Origin: Tamarix chinensis
Taxonomy: Eukaryota; Streptophyta; Magnoliopsida; Caryophyllales; Tamaricaceae
Assembly: GCA_030549775.1 (NCBI GenBank)
Contig: CM060181.1
Span: 56,219,201-56,283,200 of the forward strand
Direction: 5' to 3'
DNA: 64,000 nucleotides
Shown here: piece after piece, positions 37,801 through 46,760 of the stretch
Layout of the letters: each line of letters begins with the position of its first letter
How positions within the stretch are numbered: the stretch's first letter is position 1
The notes under the pieces: model-generated
Told to the model about the DNA's origin: nothing
The model's input: only the letters and a program-made list of their open reading frames with translations
Database searches by the model: none
Program-made: the position numbers and the translations under genes

Positions 37801-40401
37801 AGTGTAAGAGAATAGGGCTTCTATCATGCAGTTTTAAACCTCATGATGTCCTTGAATGCTTAAGCAATCCACTCATCTCTTTTCTAAATAGTAATTGATA
37901 ATACCATAATAGCAATAAGTTTTTTGGATGAATTGGCAATAAACTATATAGTTGTGAATGATTTGTTCAGACCACCTTCTAATAGCCCTCACTTTGTCAA
38001 ATTTGTGAAAATACATCAAGATTAGATAATTAAGTGTAGGGGAAAAAAATTAAGGTTAAAGAAAGGTTGATCTTAGTCTCTCACAAGTGGGGAAAAGTTG
38101 TCTATGGTGGTTCAAGTGCTATTACTTAAACTTGCTATCTGCTAAAGACCATACTCAGTAACAAGTATGAATGACTATAAGATATGGGTCATCAATCTCG
38201 TGAAGGTACTATTCATCTCGCGTCTTAAAAACTATTTTCTACTCATCTCGTGTCCTAATGTGAATCCGGTGGTATTCAATACTTGGATCAATTTTTTATT
38301 ATACTTGATCGGGTTCTTAATTTTTACTACTATCAACAGAGTTCATCAAGTCTTGGGAGTCCACAAAGTCTGTACAACACAAGGGAATGCCCTGGTTTTT
38401 AACAAAACTCTACTAAGGAGCTCCTTGACTTGTTTGATTTAATGAGGAGAATTAGGCAACTGTGTCCACATATAAGGTCAATGACATTCTAAATATCCAT
38501 AATAGATGGTAGACTTGTGTAACTCATCGAAGATGGTCTTATTATGCCTACAATTGTCTTAACTAGATGGTCTTTTAACTAAAGCCTATTTAACAAAAGA
38601 TGAACGTCCATAGGAAGCTCATCAAAGTAGATCTCTTGCTTATCATGTTGGCCCAAATGAAGGGGAACTAAACATCTTTGATTGATAGGAAGTGTAGTCT
38701 CATTAACTCATGCTACGATGAAAAGGGTCATGTATAAAATTTTAATCAACCTATAACACCTTGGGCACAACTGAAGCATATTTCACAAAACCATTACACC
38801 TAAAGTGATAATGTCGGCAGTCTGCCTCCAGTCTTTAGTTTTGGGGTTTTTCTGAGGTCAGTGACACCACATAACATTACAATTCTCTTCTTTCAAATCT
38901 CGGTGGACTGCTAGGGCTCCAAAAAAGAGATTTTTGGTGGGCATCATCCTCTCTCCTAGCTCCTCATCATCATTTGAATTCTCACATGGGTCCACTATTT
39001 GGCTATCTACTTGGGGGTCATTAGTTGTATGCTCTAGAATCATAGTATGGTGCGAAGAATAAGAGGCAGTAAGTGCTCTCATCATAGTTATAACATTGAA
39101 TGAGTTAGCAGTTAATTTGACGTCACTGGCTTGACCACTAGGAGTGGGAAGAGAAGCATCGAGATGAGAAATAGAAATGGAATCACTGTTAGTATGCAAA
39201 TGTGAAGGACAATCTAAGGGGACTCTCTAGGAATGAAGAGGAATAATATGCTTCTCGAACTCAAGGGTAACTTGAATTTTTTGATGCGTAAGATGCACTT
39301 GAATCCTAACATCTTACTTAAGAGACTTCTTGAAACCATTTATATATCCAAACATAGTAATGTCAGCGGGCTTGGAGTAATCACTTATCATATAATAATC
39401 CTTCAATTTTTGAGTGTAATGTGAGATACACTAGATGAAGACTCTTTAAGATTAAACATTTGATCTAGCAGTTGTGTTCTATGGAAATAAGGAAGATAAT
39501 TTTGTGGAAGTTTTTCTTTCATGATGGCCCACAGCTGAATATGTGGCCTAGACGCTCTTATGAGCTTGCACTAACTTCAATTATTTGTATCTTCTATGAT
39601 TTTTATAGGGACAAGACAAACTCTCCCTAGGTCATTTATATGGTAGAAGTAAAAATTATTCTTCCATGTTTTTTAATTAGTGTAGATGAGGTTTGGATCA
39701 AGTGTTTTGTCATAGGATCTATGTCAGCCTCAACCTTCTTAGAGATATTGACTCATAGAGAGGAAGGGATCGTCTTTCATTTGGGTTTTCAAAGTTGGTT
39801 GGTCTAAGGTGTCCTTGATATCTATATGAAGTCTGGTGTGTGGAGGAGCATAACTAGGAGTTTACCCATTCAAATCGTAGATGTCTCTGCTTAACTCGGC
39901 AAAATGGGGTGGGGCGCCATAGGTTGCCTTATGGTTTGGCGCTCATCTTATTCCATGGGCTGCTATTGGTGTCATTCAACGGACGTATGATTTCTGGAAG
40001 ATTTTGATGTCTTTGCAAGCTTACAAGCAGTTTAGGCCTGGATGACTGAGTAGTGGATGTGAAGGCACTTAATTTCGTACTAGACAAGCCAAAATTTTAA
40101 TATTTCTTTGTGAATCTAAAGTCCAATCTTGCAAAGAAAGTTTAAGAACAATTGTTTTCCTACGATAATTTTTCTTCACAAAGAAGTCTGTTTTTTCATT
40201 ATTCTATGAGGTGTGCTGGCAGATCAACCGCCTCATGATTTTTGCGTTGTTGTTGGTGTTATCTTTATCTAGCTATTATTTCTTCGCTCCACTCAGTTTC
40301 ATGTACTTTATGGCGGCTTTTTCCCCAACCAGGTGAAGGGGGTGGAGCAGGAGTTGGACTCCGACGAGGAAGAGGCAGCCTTGTCTGGCCAGATGGAGTA
40401 G
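19801..40401 (+). CDS. NFU4: NFU4/NFU5-type mitochondrial NifU-like iron-sulfur carrier, six exons
   Basis: Coding exons 19801-20041, 20221-20382, 21831-22006, 24034-24137, 24242-24353 and 40333-40401 join in phase (phases 1,1,0,2,0), all with GT/AG introns, giving 287 residues plus TAG. Residues 1-80 are Arg/Ser-rich and low in acidic residues near the N-terminus, as in a mitochondrial presequence. The Nfu N-terminal domain starts at about residue 85 ([19 protein letters not shown]) and runs to about 180. The C-terminal NifU domain (194-270) carries DDGGDIEY and the CSGC motif with cysteines 241 and 244, which in this family bind a bridging [4Fe-4S] cluster. The tail is acidic. In plants NFU4 and NFU5 pass [4Fe-4S] clusters to mitochondrial targets such as lipoyl synthase. 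The start is the first ATG after the in-frame TGA at 19777. The residue after GFD (228, leucine) spans exons 4 and 5. NFU4 and NFU5 cannot be told apart here. Confidence 0.94.
20383..21830 (+). other. Intron 2 of the NFU gene
   Basis: 1,448 bp, GTAGGT donor; the acceptor TATACATCAG follows ACTAAC at 21809-21814, a good branch-site match. No embedded gene or clear transposon seen. Confidence 0.85.
22007..24033 (+). other. Intron 3 of the NFU gene, with a small repeat insert
   Basis: 2,027 bp, GTACAT donor and TTCCAG acceptor. At about 23521-23650 it has ATCCCACATCGATTAAG...AATATATAAATATATA...CCTTACAAGCCAGTTTTAAGGG, a phrase common in plant interspersed repeats and LTR ends. The rest looks unique. 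Short frames in it are not genes. Confidence 0.8.
25356..25488. repeat. Overlapping direct and inverted repeat in intron 5
   Basis: Direct copies at 25356-25399 and 25427-25470 (period 71) differ at few positions. An inverted repeat pairs 25403-25432 with 25459-25488, 29 of 30 positions, loop 26 nt. The structure could fold as a long hairpin in the NFU pre-mRNA. Confidence 0.85.
26020..26480 (+). repeat. Possible solo copia-type LTR
   Basis: It has the order seen in copia LTRs: AT-rich U3 with TAGTTATCTATAGATTGAG, CTTATAAATATTTT at about 26249-26262 as a TATA-like box, then a pyrimidine-rich stretch with CTACTATCTCTATCTTTTCTC. It resembles 50470-50960 in style. Ends were not resolved, so this is tentative. 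Confidence 0.3.
26713..27107 (-). repeat. 3' LTR of the Reina-like element
   Basis: 395 bp, plus-strand ends TGTTAAGTCTAG and GGTCTATCA. Pairs with 30918-31310. Confidence 0.9.
27108..27125 (-). other. Polypurine tract of the Reina-like element
   Basis: Minus strand AGTAGGGGAGTGC directly before TGATAGACC of the 3' LTR. Confidence 0.7.
27223..27726 (-). pseudogene. Integrase C-terminus and chromodomain-linker remnant
   Basis: The minus-strand frame 27726-27460 begins with the integrase core end ([17 protein letters not shown]), continues through a glutamine-rich helix, and gives [24 protein letters not shown]; a stop follows. The next frame, 27441-27223, has [27 protein letters not shown], the conserved end of the GPY/F module, and an LD/RYDSWE-type tail where the chromodomain would begin. 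This module guides strand transfer and chromatin targeting in chromoviruses. The two stops or shifts make it non-functional. Confidence 0.85.
27727..28490 (-). pseudogene. Integrase zinc-binding and catalytic core remnant
   Basis: Minus strand 28487-28299 has the HHCC-domain end with [22 protein letters not shown]; 28208-27972 starts the catalytic core with [35 protein letters not shown], including the first catalytic aspartate of the D,D-35-E triad. After a frameshift near 28050 the second-aspartate region follows as [23 protein letters not shown] in another frame, then eroded sequence to the YGQAPP block. Several shifts and stops mean no functional integrase. GAG-pre-integrase flanks are as in other gypsy elements. 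Confidence 0.8.
28545..28877 (-). pseudogene. RNase H domain remnant of the Reina-like element
   Basis: Open minus-strand frame of 110 codons: [28 protein letters not shown], then [26 protein letters not shown] (HTD motif) and [24 protein letters not shown], ending in NKVANALS where a catalytic Asp would be expected (NxxADALS); here the Asp of the motif reads Asn. RNase H degrades the RNA template strand during reverse transcription. It is the longest uninterrupted pol piece here, and it lacks the RT catalytic palm upstream. Confidence 0.85.
28878..29224 (-). pseudogene. RT thumb/connection remnant, palm deleted
   Basis: Reading minus from about 29222: [28 protein letters not shown], then, after a shift, the LLPEIY region, a [26 protein letters not shown] block and the DTDASN.GIGALVM region of the connection domain, spread over frames with stops. 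The palm with its YxDD motif should precede GHIVS but the protease end is found there directly, so several hundred bp are missing. Confidence 0.8.
29225..29722 (-). pseudogene. Retropepsin-like protease domain (open, 165 codons)
   Basis: Aspartic protease of the gypsy polyprotein, which cleaves Gag-Pol. It has the active-site motif [12 protein letters not shown], where canonical plant gypsy has LVDSGATHNFI; the catalytic Asp and Gly are kept. Downstream is the flap region and the [14 protein letters not shown] block that closes the fold. An acidic stretch ([14 protein letters not shown]) precedes it. The frame is open through the protease and ends just where RT should start. Confidence 0.88.
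29749..30892 (-). pseudogene. Gag remnant with coiled-coil start and CCHC region
   Basis: 30892-30359 starts with a basic/acidic coiled coil ([39 protein letters not shown]) and has the capsid start [20 protein letters not shown] followed by [17 protein letters not shown]. 30337-29966 continues the capsid ([47 protein letters not shown]). The zinc-knuckle region is only partly readable around 29780-29830 in a different frame ([11 protein letters not shown]). A stop between the first two frames (30359-30361) breaks the polyprotein. Known role: virus-like particle assembly in the cytoplasm. Confidence 0.85.
30896..30913 (-). other. Primer binding site for initiator tRNA-Met
   Basis: The minus strand reads TGGTATCTGAGCTTCTGG four bases after the 5' LTR. 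It matches the usual TGGTATCAGAGC start except for one base. Confidence 0.85.
30918..31310 (-). repeat. 5' LTR of the Reina-like element
   Basis: 393 bp; pairs with 26713-27107. The last base of the terminal CA on the plus-strand side is changed (CTATCT). Confidence 0.9.
31311..32774. other. Unassigned intron 5 sequence
   Basis: No gene recognised. Around 32455-32770 the text is rich in GGTC/CCGGT/GGGCTGA words of the kind found in subterminal regions of decayed hAT-like elements, but I found no TIR pair. The 110-codon frame at 31611-31943 is hydrophobic and matches nothing I know. Confidence 0.5.
32775..36911 (-). repeat. Antisense long LTR in NFU intron 5, with a nested LINE tail
   Basis: On the minus strand the segment starts near TTAATACCCCATAATTTG (36911 downward), like TGTAATACCCC, and ends near 32775 with GAATGAAATTTTCTAGTAGCGAAAAATGGAG, like the other 3' ends (AAAATGAAATTTTT...TTACA). 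Inside are the GGTACATGG/CCACCATGCATGG-type units (33600-34000), the reverse complement of the family's repeated motif. Without the LINE insert it is about 3.6 kb. The frames at 33600-34194 are not genes. Confidence 0.55.
35370..35895 (+). mobile_element. 5'-truncated LINE 3' end (zf-RVT) inserted in the antisense LTR
   Basis: The open frame at 35365-35634 reads [22 protein letters not shown] and later [14 protein letters not shown], the zinc-binding zf-RVT module that ends ORF2 of plant L1 LINEs (C..E..HLFF.C, A..YHIWRER). It is followed by a short 3' tail, TTGGAAGTAATATAATTACATTACTTACCC, and an A-rich end (35880-35892). 5' truncation is typical of LINE retrotransposition. It lies sense to NFU. 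Confidence 0.85.
36912..40332. other. Unassigned distal intron 5 sequence
   Basis: 36912-37450 is purine-rich and reads like the reverse complement of the AT/pyrimidine 5' part of the long LTRs. 37500-40200 has no gene or transposon I can name. The 113-codon minus-strand frame at 38858-39199 is hydrophilic and Asp/Glu/Ser-rich at its end; it could be a scrap of a retroelement gag but has no diagnostic motif. Confidence 0.45.
40333..40401 (+). CDS. NFU4: NFU exon 6 (last 22 codons)
   Basis: After TTTTTCCCCAACCAG the frame reads [19 protein letters not shown], then QME and TAG. Plant NFU4/NFU5 proteins continue after the NifU domain with VKGVEQE and a short acidic tail ending in ME, so this is the missing end of the frame broken off at 24353 (ending HYVPE). 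Phase matches (0/0). No other plausible VKGVEQ exon occurs between 24354 and 40332. Confidence 0.92.
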   Translation: MKGVEQELDSDEEEAALSGQME

Positions 40402-41118
40402 AGGACATTCACATGTTAACAACATGCCTGGCACTTTGATCGGGGCATACTAGAGTAGCTACTACCCATGTCACACTTTTCAACTAGAGAAAATAAGTTG
40501 GTGCATTGTTCATCGTCAAGAAGCATCATCAGGGCTTCCATTTTTCTATGGCAGCAATTACCATGATATTTTTTCTGTTTGCCTGTACTGGTTTGCTGTG
40601 TACAGCCTACAGATGCGTTGATATATAGTTTTGATATTGTATGTATATTGCTTTCACGGAAGCGTATTAGTTACGTACTGTTATCTTCTGGCAGACATTT
40701 GATATTTAATTATCAGCTTCTTGAAATAGTATGACCTCTGGTAGCTTTTTTCCTGGCATCTCACGTAATTGCAAAAGAAGGGTTGGGTTAGATTTTGTCG
40801 TTGTCATACTTTTTGGCTTGTGTTTCATCAAAGCAGTATTGGATCGGATGGCATGCACTAACTTAACTTAACCATCCAACGGATTTACTGAGAGATGTCT
40901 CCATCGCCTTTAGTCGACCAGCTAGAGGAGTATGGCATTGGGCGGCGGCTGAGGTATTTGTGATCCTTCGGGTCTGAAGGGGTCACTTATCTTCTGATAT
41001 TTAATTGTACACCTAAATTTTAAACCTGAACAAAAAAACTAATTTTTACTAAATATATATATATATATATATATTTGTATATTAATTTTATTTTTATTAA
41101 TAATTAAGTAATAAAACT

Positions 41119-41150
<32 letters not shown>

Positions 41151-42724
41151 TAAAATTTAGGACATAAAAAAATATAAATCTTTTTTATTATAATAACAAT
41201 AATAATGATGATTATAATAGAAATAATACAAATAATAAATTTTTTATATTTTTATGCCATAAATTTTCTTTAATTATATTATTATTAGTTTATGTTAGTT
41301 AATTATTAATAAAAATTTAAATTAATGTACTCATATGTATATTTTTGGAACATTTTAAGTTTTGATTTGGATTTAAAATTTAGGTATATAGTATTAATGT
41401 TTTCTAATAACCGGTTGTTATTTGTGTGTACTATCATCATAGTATTGCCTTTACGTCGTATTTGCCAGCTTCAAATGCCTCAAAACCAAAATACGTTTGC
41501 CGGATTCCTTAACCTGTTTATTTATTTATTTTTAAATATATCAAATATGGATAAATGTGAAACCACTTTGTTTTTATAAATTTCACGCAGGGTTAGCCCA
41601 GCTTTTCTCTTTCTTTCTTTTTTGCTGCCACATACAAAAAGATAATAAAATTTATTTTTTTAATTATTATTATTTTGAACAATTATTATTATTTATTTCA
41701 ATGACTTTTAAGTGTGTGCTTTCGGTCAAATCCTCAAGCGCGCACGCACACACATATATATAGATATAGGATTTTTTGAAATTGAAATTTCATGGTCATC
41801 ATTGTCATTATTCTTCTGATTAGATGAATAAAACTTATTCGCAATTCTTTAACCAGCAAGTCAAATTTTGTTACAATCATAATTCTAAAACATCACTAAT
41901 CACTTTAAAATAATATTTTAAGGTGTTATGCAATGTATAAATAACCCCTAACTATCAGGTTCGGTTCTGACGTAGAATTTTATTTATGTACAAAGAAAGG
42001 ATAATTTAAGACTAATCGGCTTGTAATTTTTGATTATTTGCTTAAGTTATTGACGTTCACCCGTAGCCATATACATATATTTGTTTCCTTTTATTTGAGG
42101 TTGCTTAGCCTTTTAAATAACATATCTACAAGGATGTTATTGCTTTTTCCCCCCTTCCTAGTTTCCTCCTTTTCTCATTGCCTTATTGAAGACGTCAGTA
42201 GCAAGTTGGCGATAAAAATGAGTATTTGGATTAAAGACGCATATATTAATATCATGATGCGTCAATTAATAAAGGACTACAAAATAAGTTAAAATTGGAA
42301 AGTGCGCAAAAGGGTGGGGAAATAATCTGTGCCCCCCAACAATAATGGACATCAACCAAAATGGACATTTATTACGGACTATTAAAAATTCACACGATAA
42401 AATCTATGCAAAAAATACGGAATGTTTAGTTGTAAATGGCCTAGGGGCAAGCGGCCCATGTCGGATCGCGTTAGCTCGCCACATAATGTTGCCACTGCAT
42501 CACACGTCTGCCATTCAATGGCTCGGCTTTACCGGCTTAGTCCTCGCTAACGGCTGGAGCCGTTCTTAGGAGGAGTCCTATTTCGGTCTTTCCGGTCCAC
42601 TCTTGCAGCAGCTTTTGTAGTTGGGAACTAAAGTTGTCTCGGTTTGTTGTAGCTTCCGGTCGTGGAACGTAACAAATATTTTCGGTGAAGTGCGCCCAAG
42701 GAAAATTGATAAAAAGGCTTCAGC
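40402..42724. other. 3' UTR and downstream flank of NFU
   Basis: The 3' UTR probably ends somewhere between 40640 and 41030; TTTGATATTGTATGTATATTG (40632-40652) and the TTAATTGTACACC stretch (41001-41013) look like AT-rich plant near-upstream elements, but no site can be fixed. 41057-41074 is a TA run and about 41120-41145 an AAT run. 42430-42720 is GC-richer than its surroundings without an open frame I recognise. Confidence 0.5.
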
Positions 42725-42737
42725 CAGGGATGGCAAC

Positions 42738-42756
42738 GGGGCGGGTCGGGACGGGG
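42738..42756 (+). other. G-quadruplex motif, left end of the hAT-type element
   Basis: Four G runs (4,3,3,4) with loops of 1-2 bases, 13 bases from the element end. Confidence 0.8.
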
Positions 42757-43090
42757 ACCCCATCCCCATCCCCGAACCCGATAAGGAAAATAATTCCCGA
42801 ACTCGATCCGATTCCCGTTATTTTTTTATCGGAGATTCCCCGACCCGATCCCCGCGGGGATCAAATCTCCATACCCGACCCGATACCCGATTTATTTTCC
42901 ATCCCCGATTTATTCCCCGTTCTTAAAACCCGACCCGATCCCCGAAACCCGACTTTATACCCGATCCCCGATCCCATCCCCGATCCTCAAACTATTTTTT
43001 TATATTATATTTTTAATTTATATTCTATAAAAAAATTATATATATATTATATATATATAATTATATAAAAATGTATATAAAAAAAATTTC

Positions 43091-43111
43091 GGGGCGGGTT
43101 CGGGGACGGGG
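43091..43111 (+). other. G-quadruplex motif, inside the hAT-type element
   Basis: Four G runs (4,3,4,4) with loops of 1, 3 and 2 bases, at the start of the second CCCGA-rich half. Confidence 0.8.
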
Positions 43112-43270
43112 ACCCCAAACCCGTCCCCGTCCCGTCCCCAAAAAAATCCCCGTTAAGAATCCCCGAACCCGAACCCGATCCCCGAATTCTCTCCCCGAAC
43201 CCGAACCCGAACGGGGAATCCCCGACGGGGCCCCGAACCCACGGGGAAAATTGCCATCCCAGCCTTCACC

Positions 43271-43740
43271 TCGTACATTTGAAGGGAACATCAGTTCGTA
43301 CATTATCTTAACATCTCACTGAATAAAAATGAGTTATTTTATATCTATTTTATTGCTGAAATTGTTGGTGGACAATTCGGGACCAGAGGGAGTTAGAGAT
43401 TTAGAGAGAGAAAGTGGCAGGTAAAAATTAGAGGAGGGGGGGGGTCCGGCTCTTATGTACGGTGGGGGATTAAGAACCTATGAGTCTGAAATCTAAGGGG
43501 TCCAACTGGACCTCTCTTAGTTATGTGGTTGGCTCGTAATATTAGAAAAATGATCCAACTAACTAATTAAATTTAAATTCCAAACTTCACTCCCTTTTAT
43601 ATATATAGGGATCTGACCTTAAGTTATATGCATAAAATTCACTTTCAGCCTTGCTACAGGACGGAATATTTAATAGATGAAGTTTAGTCGTGTAGTAATG
43701 GTCAACATGGATCTAAAGGATTATTCATAAAATACTCTTT
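43271..43740. other. Unassigned intergenic sequence
   Basis: No gene or repeat recognised. It has a purine-rich patch with a G run (43434-43444). Confidence 0.4.
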
Positions 43741-46310
43741 TCTTAAAATACTACCCTTAAATTTTAAGACAGAAAAATTTCATTTGAAGACATTGTAAAA
43801 ACATCAAGACTAAAACTAGGGGCTGTCACTAACACATCAAACATAAAAAGGTGTAATTATTTAGCTAATTCATGTCTCACACAATAAAAAATAGAACCAA
43901 ACAAACAAATGATCTAAGAGACTAACATGTGACAATTATATCAATGAGATGCTAATGTTATACAATATCCAATTTATATGAATCAAAGTCAAGGATTAAA
44001 TAATCCAAATATCAAAAACAAACCTAAAGCAGTGGGTAAAAGAAACTAGCTAATCCACTTACCTTAACTTTCAACTACAATAGTAGATACTTCCTAAGCA
44101 ATGACCGACTATTTTCCTACATCATTATTCTTAGCATACTCAAGTTGAGAATTGTAGCCTTGCATATTATCCTTTGCTCACCAAAACAAAGGTTAGATCA
44201 TTAAAGTGATCACATAAGATAGTATTATTAAACAAAGAACCAGTAAAACAAACCTATGTGAATACATAACGCATAAGAAATTATGCTTAATGAAATAACA
44301 CATGATAACATGCTTCACAATTGCAACAAGAATTACACTAACATGTACTATATATAGCCATACTCATCACTTAAACAAACACATAAGCCAGGAATAACCA
44401 ACATCATCTCAAGGTACCAACAACCACCTAAGGAATCTCTATTATTATCTTTTGATTAGTTGTCATTATCTTGATAGGTACGAATGTAGGGCTAAAACTC
44501 CCACCATCAATATACATTTCTTCTAAGAGGCTTGTATCGAGATCTTCAACATGTACCACACTTGAACTCCTAGGCAAGGAAACATACGCTCAATTTTGGA
44601 TAAGCAATATTTACCATAACCATCACTAGTACTAAGGGATTTGTACCGAGATCTTCAACATCCACCATATTTAGACTCCTTGGTTAAAGGAAAAATGATA
44701 ATAATGATAATCTAACCCTAAGTATGCATACTCAACAAAACTACCTAATATTCCCTAATCAAATAACGATTCATTATTTCCAATTATTAAAGGACAATTA
44801 TAAACATAAAGGTGAATATCTGAGGTAAAACACACTGCCCAAGGTCAAACCCATAGTCAACCCTACAAAAATACCAAAACTATACCAAAGGTCAACTAGT
44901 CTCACAAACCTATCAACTGGCTTGGGAGCAACAAAAAAATAAAATAAATAAATCATGTAAAATGTAGAGACTAATTAATTGTTTTGAGGGTAACTAGTTA
45001 ATTGGTAAACTAGTTGAATGGTTAACCCCTTGACTAATTCATTGGTGTAAGGTCAAAGCTAACACATACAAGAAACAAACTAGTTGATTGATTTAGGATA
45101 ATTATTTGATGTACGAACTAGTGGACTAATTCCTCCCTAACTAGTTAACTAGAACATGGTTAAAGAAACACAATATTCTAGGTAAATCAATCAATCAATG
45201 GGCTAAAACTAGTTGACTAGTTTTTTCATATACCGGTTAATTGGTTTCTCTATTAAAATATATATACTACTTTTAAACATACTCATATGAATCATGTTGA
45301 TTGGTTCCTCCCTAACTAGTAAAACATATAAATACTCATGCAAGTCATTCATGTTTTTCTAACATGCCTTTAAGCATAACTACTCACACAAATCATGTTG
45401 ATTACACCTAACACTTTCTTAGAAAATCAATGCAACCAACATGCCTCATAATCATCAAAATTCACCAAAAAGGGCTAAAATGGCCAAATATGCTTGCATA
45501 CTCCGACATATCATTCTTATTACCAAATTATACTTTTATAAATCACATTCTTAAATATACAATAAATCAAAATCATGATTCATAAATGAATTTATAAAGA
45601 AACATGCATAGATAATTGAATAACACATTATCAAGTCATTTAACCAACCACATATCAAGGTAAGCTTAATTTACCTTTAAGAAAATAAATTTGCTAGCAA
45701 ATAAGACTTAGCTTGATGAAAACTTTACTAAGCTTTCTCAATTTCCTTGGTAAAATTAAGAAAGATAAATTAGCAAAAGATCTAAAAAATATAATCAAAC
45801 ACTTGAAAATCAAAATAAAAGAAAGGAGATAAATTCCTCAACCTCAAACCAAAATCCAAGAATGCCAAGAAGAAGAAATTCAAAATTCTTTAACACTTTC
45901 CGTACCTTAACCCTTCTTTATTTAAGGAAAACAAAGATGATTTTGAAATAGGATTAAGGAAAAGAAAGAGGAAGAGGAACCAACTACAAGGATGAAGTAA
46001 TGAAAACTCAACGATTCCAATACTTAGAAAATTCTAACAAAAGAAAGAAGAGAAAAGAAAAAAGATCTAAGAATGTGAGGGAGAAATAAATCAGTTGAGG
46101 GCTATGGAAATCCTTAGTGATTGACATGAAGAAAGGAGAAAGAAGGGGGGAATGAAGTATGAGACATGAGGGTAAGGGTTGGTATGTTGGAAGATATGGA
46201 AGGTAATCTAGCTATATAAAACTAAAGGTATGTGAGGGCACCACGATCAAATCTAGATATGCATGCCTGAGGTAGAGAAGATAAAGGAAGAGTGAGAGAG
46301 AATAAGGTAT
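43741..46310 (-). repeat. Antisense long-LTR-like segment
   Basis: The left edge, AAAATACTACCCTTAAATTTTAAGACAGAAAAATTTCATTT, is the reverse complement of the family 3' end (AAATGAAATTTTT...GGGTAGTATTTT). 44470-44700 holds repeated TCTTCAACATGTACCACACTTGA-type units. 45870-46310 turns purine-rich, as expected for the reversed pyrimidine block. It contains ACTAGT words at 44890-45230. No coding sequence. Confidence 0.5.
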
Positions 46311-46760
46311 GTGAGGATAATACTTCAAAAATTATTTTACGTGATTTTTATCTAAATAAAATTTAATAATGATATTAATAAGGTAAAATAGTTCCAAGGG
46401 ACCCAAATATTTTTATTAGCACAAGGAGAAAATTTGACAAATTTGGAGAAGATTTGAATCAAAATAAAAAATCCCCTAAAGCTTTTAGCAAAACTAGTCT
46501 ATTGGTATAACTAGATGAGTAGTTTTTAATGACCAATTAGCTAGTTCTTAAGTGATAACTTGGGTCCTAAGATGAAGTAGTTGACTGGTTTAGGCCATGA
46601 CCGGTTTACTGGTATATCTGAACATCATGTTTTCACCCATTTTCCAAGCCCTTTCCAAATTCTAAACCAAAACTATATTTTTTGTATCAATATAATTTTA
46701 AATAAATTTAGAAAGATTTTAGGATGAGGTATTATGTTTGGTTAATGTAGTTTTAATGTT
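46311..46760 (+). repeat. LTR-start-like fragment with ACTAGT words
   Basis: GATAATACTTCAAAAATTATTTT at about 46316 resembles a decayed TGTAATACCCCAAAAATT start. 46490-46620 has CTAGTCTATTGGT, GTAGTTGACTGGTTT and ACCGGTTTACTGGT, like 11870-12010. Tentative. Confidence 0.35.

Larger units (their letters stand above)
24354..40332 (+). other. Intron 5 of the NFU gene, 15,979 bp, TE-filled
   Basis: The donor GAG|GTAAGC at 24353/24354 and the acceptor CTTTTTCCCCAACCAG|GTG at 40332/40333 are both good plant sites and keep phase 0. The intron holds an antisense Reina-like gypsy element (26713-31310) and an antisense long LTR with a LINE tail (about 32775-36911). The remainder, 24354-26712, 31311-32774 and 36912-40332, shows no gene. 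By length most of the intron is outside the usual plant size range, so gene predictors are likely to stop at exon 5. Confidence 0.85.
42725..43262. mobile_element. Non-autonomous hAT-type element, 538 bp
   Basis: Terminal inverted repeats CAGGGATGGCAA (42725-42736) and TTGCCATCCCAG (43251-43262) match at 11 of 12 positions. The start CAGGGATG is that of the hAT superfamily (as in maize Ac). The 8-bp flanks GCTTCAGC (42717-42724) and CCTTCACC (43263-43270) match at 6 of 8, the hAT duplication length. The inside is dense in CCCGA/CCCGAT/CCCCG words with an AT-rich centre (about 42985-43090). It has no transposase frame. Confidence 0.85.

Noticed and set aside
40242..40439. 65-codon frame containing exon 6 in another phase
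   Set aside because: The exon 6 phase that continues NFU is different; this frame has no family match.
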